NCBI GenBank assembly: GCA_049700195.1
Contig: JBNAVY010000076.1
Span: 1-6,255 of the forward strand
Reading direction: 5' to 3'
Source of the DNA: JBNAVY01 sp049700195
GTDB taxonomy: Bacteria > Bacillota > Thermoanaerobacteria > Thermoanaerobacterales > Thermoanaerobacteraceae
Length of the DNA: 6,255 nucleotides
Shown here: in pieces, positions 4,167 to 6,255 of the stretch
How positions within the stretch are numbered: the stretch's first letter is position 1
Layout: each line of letters starts with the position of its first letter
Made by a program: the position numbers and the translations under genes
The notes under the pieces: model-generated
What the model was told of the DNA's origin: nothing
Databases searched by the model: none
The model's input: the letters and a program-made list of their open reading frames with translations, nothing else

Positions 4167-4775
4167 TCACCTAAATAAAAATCCCCTTATATAAGATAAA
4201 AGATAAGACTTATTTAATAATACTGATACTAATATTGTAAGTATGAAAACTTTTATATATTGAGATTTGTTTTTTGGTAAAATAAAAAATAGTATAATTG
4301 CAGCAAAAAGATTAAATCCTGAATATGGAGAAAATGTGTATAAAAAGCTATATCCTTCTGAGACTAAAAACCCAATAGGAAGAGCAGCAGATAAAGAAGC
4401 AACCCACCCATCTTTTCTGCTAAACCAGACAATATAAGAAAAGGGCAAAGATGCTATTGCAACCAATCCCCAACCTATAAAATAGTGTATGGGAAAAAAG
4501 TTAAATAATTTCATAGAATAGATGTAGTAAGATATAAGCATACCTATAAGATAAGCAAAAACATGCATTGCTCCAGCTATAGGGGTTCTGCTCCACACCG
4601 CAATAATGGTAGCAATAAATACCCAGATCCCAATTCCTGAAAAAATATTGCCAATTATATTAGCAATATTTCCAATTACGCCATCAGCAGGAATAGTATC
4701 AAGATATTTTGCCATAAAACCAGAAAATATACCCAAAATAAAAAATAACATTATTTGCATCACTTTTTTCTTCAT
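4167..4775 (-). CDS. Polytopic membrane protein, possibly DUF6518-like
   Basis: About 202 residues with six to seven hydrophobic segments, starting MKKKVMQIMLFFILGIFSGF. Features include a polar stretch DTIPADGVIGNIANIIGN after the first segment, SRTPIAGAMHVFAYLIGMLISYYIY in the middle, and WFSRKDGWVASLSAALPIGFLVSEGYSFLY later on. The layout recalls small integral membrane proteins of the DUF6518 type; this is recognition by eye and no function is known. A longer frame from ATG 4808 exists, but a predicted transcript start near 4817 would leave almost no leader there, whereas ATG 4775 has AGAGG (4787-4791) 11 bases upstream. It appears monocistronic, with a promoter at 4824-4852 and a terminator at 4121-4146, and is unrelated to the cassettes on its left. 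Confidence 0.75.
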   Translation of the reverse strand: MKKKVMQIMLFFILGIFSGFMAKYLDTIPADGVIGNIANIIGNIFSGIGIWVFIATIIAVWSRTPIAGAMHVFAYLIGMLISYYIYSMKLFNFFPIHYFIGWGLVAIASLPFSYIVWFSRKDGWVASLSAALPIGFLVSEGYSFLYTFSPYSGFNLFAAIILFFILPKNKSQYIKVFILTILVSVLLNKSYLLSYIRGFLFR

Positions 4776-4823
4776 ATCTGACACAACCTCTTTTCTATTC
4801 ACTAACATTTAAAAAGCCTACCC

Positions 4824-4852
4824 ATTATACATGAAATTGTTAAAAATTTAAA
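4824..4852 (-). promoter_or_regulatory. Vegetative-type promoter for the membrane protein gene
   Basis: On the minus strand TTTAAA (4852-4847), a 17-base spacer and TATAAT (4829-4824). The -10 is perfect and the -35 matches TTGACA at four of six positions. Predicted start near 4817, which supports ATG 4775 over ATG 4808. Confidence 0.6.
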
Positions 4853-5026
4853 ATAATTTCTGAAAAGTTTATAGTTTGACCAAGTAGATTTTAGATATTC
4901 TAATACTTCATTTAATAACTTATAAAATATTTGTGAGTTTGTCAATGATATACCACATAATTAAACAAAAAATACAGCAATTTTTGCATAATCTTTATAC
5001 AAAAAGAACTATGCTTTTTATCTTGT
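4853..5026. other. AT-rich gap between divergent promoters
   Basis: The 326-base intergenic region from 4776 to 5101 holds the two divergent promoters listed separately. Between them I see only AT-rich DNA with a weak GCATA (4986-4990) / TATGC (5010-5014) inverted repeat with a 19-base loop. No ORF, RNA gene or clear operator was found. Confidence 0.5.
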
Positions 5027-5055
5027 TTGAAATTTATGTTCCTTTGTGCTATTCT
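5027..5055 (+). promoter_or_regulatory. Vegetative-type promoter for the AEC transporter
   Basis: TTGAAA (5027-5032), a 17-base spacer and TATTCT (5050-5055), with TG one base before the -10. Predicted start near 5062 gives a leader of about 40 nt to ATG 5102. Confidence 0.6.
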
Positions 5056-5101
5056 AAATAAGTAAACTTTATCTTTTTTTCTTACAAGAGGTGGCTTTTT
5101 A

Positions 5102-6049
5102 ATGGAAGTCTTTTTTTCATCAGTTCAAGGTGTTTTAATAATTGTATTTATACTGGCACTGGGATATTATTTATCTAAGGTAGGCTGGTTTGACAGCTCA
5201 ACAGCAGACCTTTTTGCAAAGCTTGTAATTAATGTATCTTTACCTCTCAATATGATTGTAAACATTACTACAACTTTTTCTAAAGAACAACTAGAGCACT
5301 CAGTAAGAGGACTTTTGATTCCATTTTTATCTATCTTTCTATCATATATGATCGCCTACATATTTGCTAACATTTTCAAAGTAAAAAAAGGAAGAAAAGG
5401 CGTTTTTGTCCTTATATTCTCCCTTTCAAACACTATTTTTGTTGGTCTTCCTATGGCTCAAGCTCTTTTTGGAGAAATATCAACGCCCTATGCCCTTTTA
5501 TATTACATGGCAAATACAACTATACTTTGGACTCTTGGCGTCTATGGCGTAATACGGGATGTAAATGAAAAAGAAAAAAATGTAGTAAATTGGGATATTG
5601 TAAAGAGAATCTTCAATCCTCCTCTTTTAGGTTTTATAATAGGAGTAATTTTTGTCCTCATAAACCTTTATCTTCCAAAATTCCTTTTTGAAAGCTTTAG
5701 AATGATTGGAAATCTCACCACTCCTTTATCAATATTCTACATTAGCATAGTCATTCATGAAATGGGCTTTGATAAATTTAAACTTGACAAAGATGCTATC
5801 CTGGTTTTTATTGGGAGATTTCTAATAACTCCTGCCCTTGTACTTTTTCTAAACATATTCATCCCTGTGCCAAAGCTTATGAGGGATGTATTTGTTATAA
5901 TGTCAGCAATGCCTGTACTTGTAAATTCTTCAATAATAGCAAGAATATATGGAGCAGATTATGAATTTGCCACAAGTATGATTACATATACTACAATATT
6001 AAGCATTATCATAATGCCAATTTACATGGTGTTACTAAGAATAATTTAA
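5102..6049 (+). CDS. AEC-family transporter (auxin efflux carrier superfamily)
   Basis: A 315-residue membrane protein of full family length (Mem_trans type, usually about 300-320 residues), with two sets of about five hydrophobic segments around a charged central loop (RDVNEKEKNVVNWDIVKRIF). Family marks are NVSLPLNMIVNI at 44-55, SNTIFVGLPMAQALFG at 109-124 (the N..F.G.P motif of the crossover region), NPPLLGFIIG opening the second half, and AMPVLVNSSIIARIYGAD near residues 269-286. Bacterial members export or take up small organic acids such as malate or malonate or other anions; the substrate here cannot be told from sequence. ATG 5102 follows GAGGTGG. It has its own promoter and no operon partner, and its 3' end overlaps the convergent hydrolase gene. 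Confidence 0.93.
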   Translation: MEVFFSSVQGVLIIVFILALGYYLSKVGWFDSSTADLFAKLVINVSLPLNMIVNITTTFSKEQLEHSVRGLLIPFLSIFLSYMIAYIFANIFKVKKGRKGVFVLIFSLSNTIFVGLPMAQALFGEISTPYALLYYMANTTILWTLGVYGVIRDVNEKEKNVVNWDIVKRIFNPPLLGFIIGVIFVLINLYLPKFLFESFRMIGNLTTPLSIFYISIVIHEMGFDKFKLDKDAILVFIGRFLITPALVLFLNIFIPVPKLMRDVFVIMSAMPVLVNSSIIARIYGADYEFATSMITYTTILSIIIMPIYMVLLRII

Positions 6050-6255
6050 CACTTTCTTTTCAATCCATGTGAGTATGTCTTTATAGACCTCCTCTTTCCC
6101 AACTTCATTGAGAAGTTCATGCCTTTTCCCTGGATAAAGCTTAATATCAACCTGTTTTAATCCCATGCTCTTATAAAGCTCATACAACCTCCTTACCAAT
6201 TTACCGTATTCACCGACAGGGTCTTCTTCTCCTGAAATAATAAACAAAGGTAAAT
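6035..6255 (-). CDS. Alpha/beta hydrolase, lysophospholipase/monoacylglycerol lipase type (C-terminal part)
   Basis: The frame is open to the right edge, so the 5' part lies beyond the window; 73 codons are seen. LPLFIISGEEDPVGEYGKLVRRLYELYKS and IKLYPGKRHELLNE carry the catalytic Asp (GEEDPVG) and His (GKRHE) of the serine-hydrolase triad, in the form usual for Hydrolase_4 (serine aminopeptidase S33) lysophospholipases. The nucleophile Ser would be upstream. It ends VLNYS-stop at 6035, inside the last codons of the convergent transporter gene (15-bp overlap), with no separate terminator hairpin seen. An internal TTG at 6247 is not a real start, since coding similarity runs through it. Confidence 0.88.
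   Translation of the reverse strand, partial: LPLFIISGEEDPVGEYGKLVRRLYELYKSMGLKQVDIKLYPGKRHELLNEVGKEEVYKDILTWIEKKVLNYS

Noticed and set aside
4986..5014. GCATA/TATGC inverted repeat upstream of the AEC transporter
   Set aside because: Only five pairs with a 19-base loop in AT-rich DNA; expected by chance.

Overview
The window is AT-rich, with dense use of TTG/GTG/ATG starts, purine-rich Shine-Dalgarno sites, extended -10 promoters and hairpin-plus-T-run terminators. This fits a low-GC Firmicute. The overall look, including the lysophospholipase-type hydrolase at the right edge, suggests an anaerobic, possibly thermophilic clostridial lineage such as Thermoanaerobacterales. That placement is inference.

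Positions 1-4113 hold two copies of one gene arrangement, offset by 2577 bp. Each unit reads: a small alternative sigma factor of the TcdR/BotR/UviA type (only its last 19 codons are visible in unit 1; in unit 2 it is split over two overlapping frames at 2084-2263 and 2260-2637); a near-identical downstream segment (1-135 and 2578-2712, 130 of 135 bases the same); a plus-strand cell-wall-hydrolase-like gene without a signal peptide; a hairpin; a convergent minus-strand gene for a secreted or membrane-anchored protein; and a 70-bp promoter module (1831-1900 and 4044-4113, 63 of 70 identical). The hydrolase differs between units: an RlpA-like double-psi beta-barrel protein (277-1041) in unit 1 and a FlgJ/LytG-like glucosaminidase-fold protein (2726-3364) in unit 2. 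The convergent partner differs too: a copper-amine-oxidase-N-domain protein (1106-1789) and an unrecognised anchored protein (3414-3974). The control sequences are therefore conserved while the genes they serve are not.

My reading, as inference, is that these are modular cassettes. A dedicated sigma factor switches on a wall-active effector that leaves the cell by a non-Sec route, and the convergent partner sits outside the membrane where that effector would act, perhaps as an inhibitor or immunity protein. Each partner has its own promoter, preceded by a TTACAA-N5-TTACAA direct repeat of the kind bound by OmpR/PhoB-family regulators.

From about 4114 on the content is ordinary and unrelated: a GGGGAC/GTCCCC hairpin serving as terminator, a polytopic membrane protein on the minus strand (4167-4775), a divergent promoter region, an AEC-family transporter (5102-6049), and the 3' end of an alpha/beta hydrolase on the minus strand (6035-6255) that overlaps the transporter tail to tail. 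I saw no tRNA, rRNA, CRISPR array or transposase.
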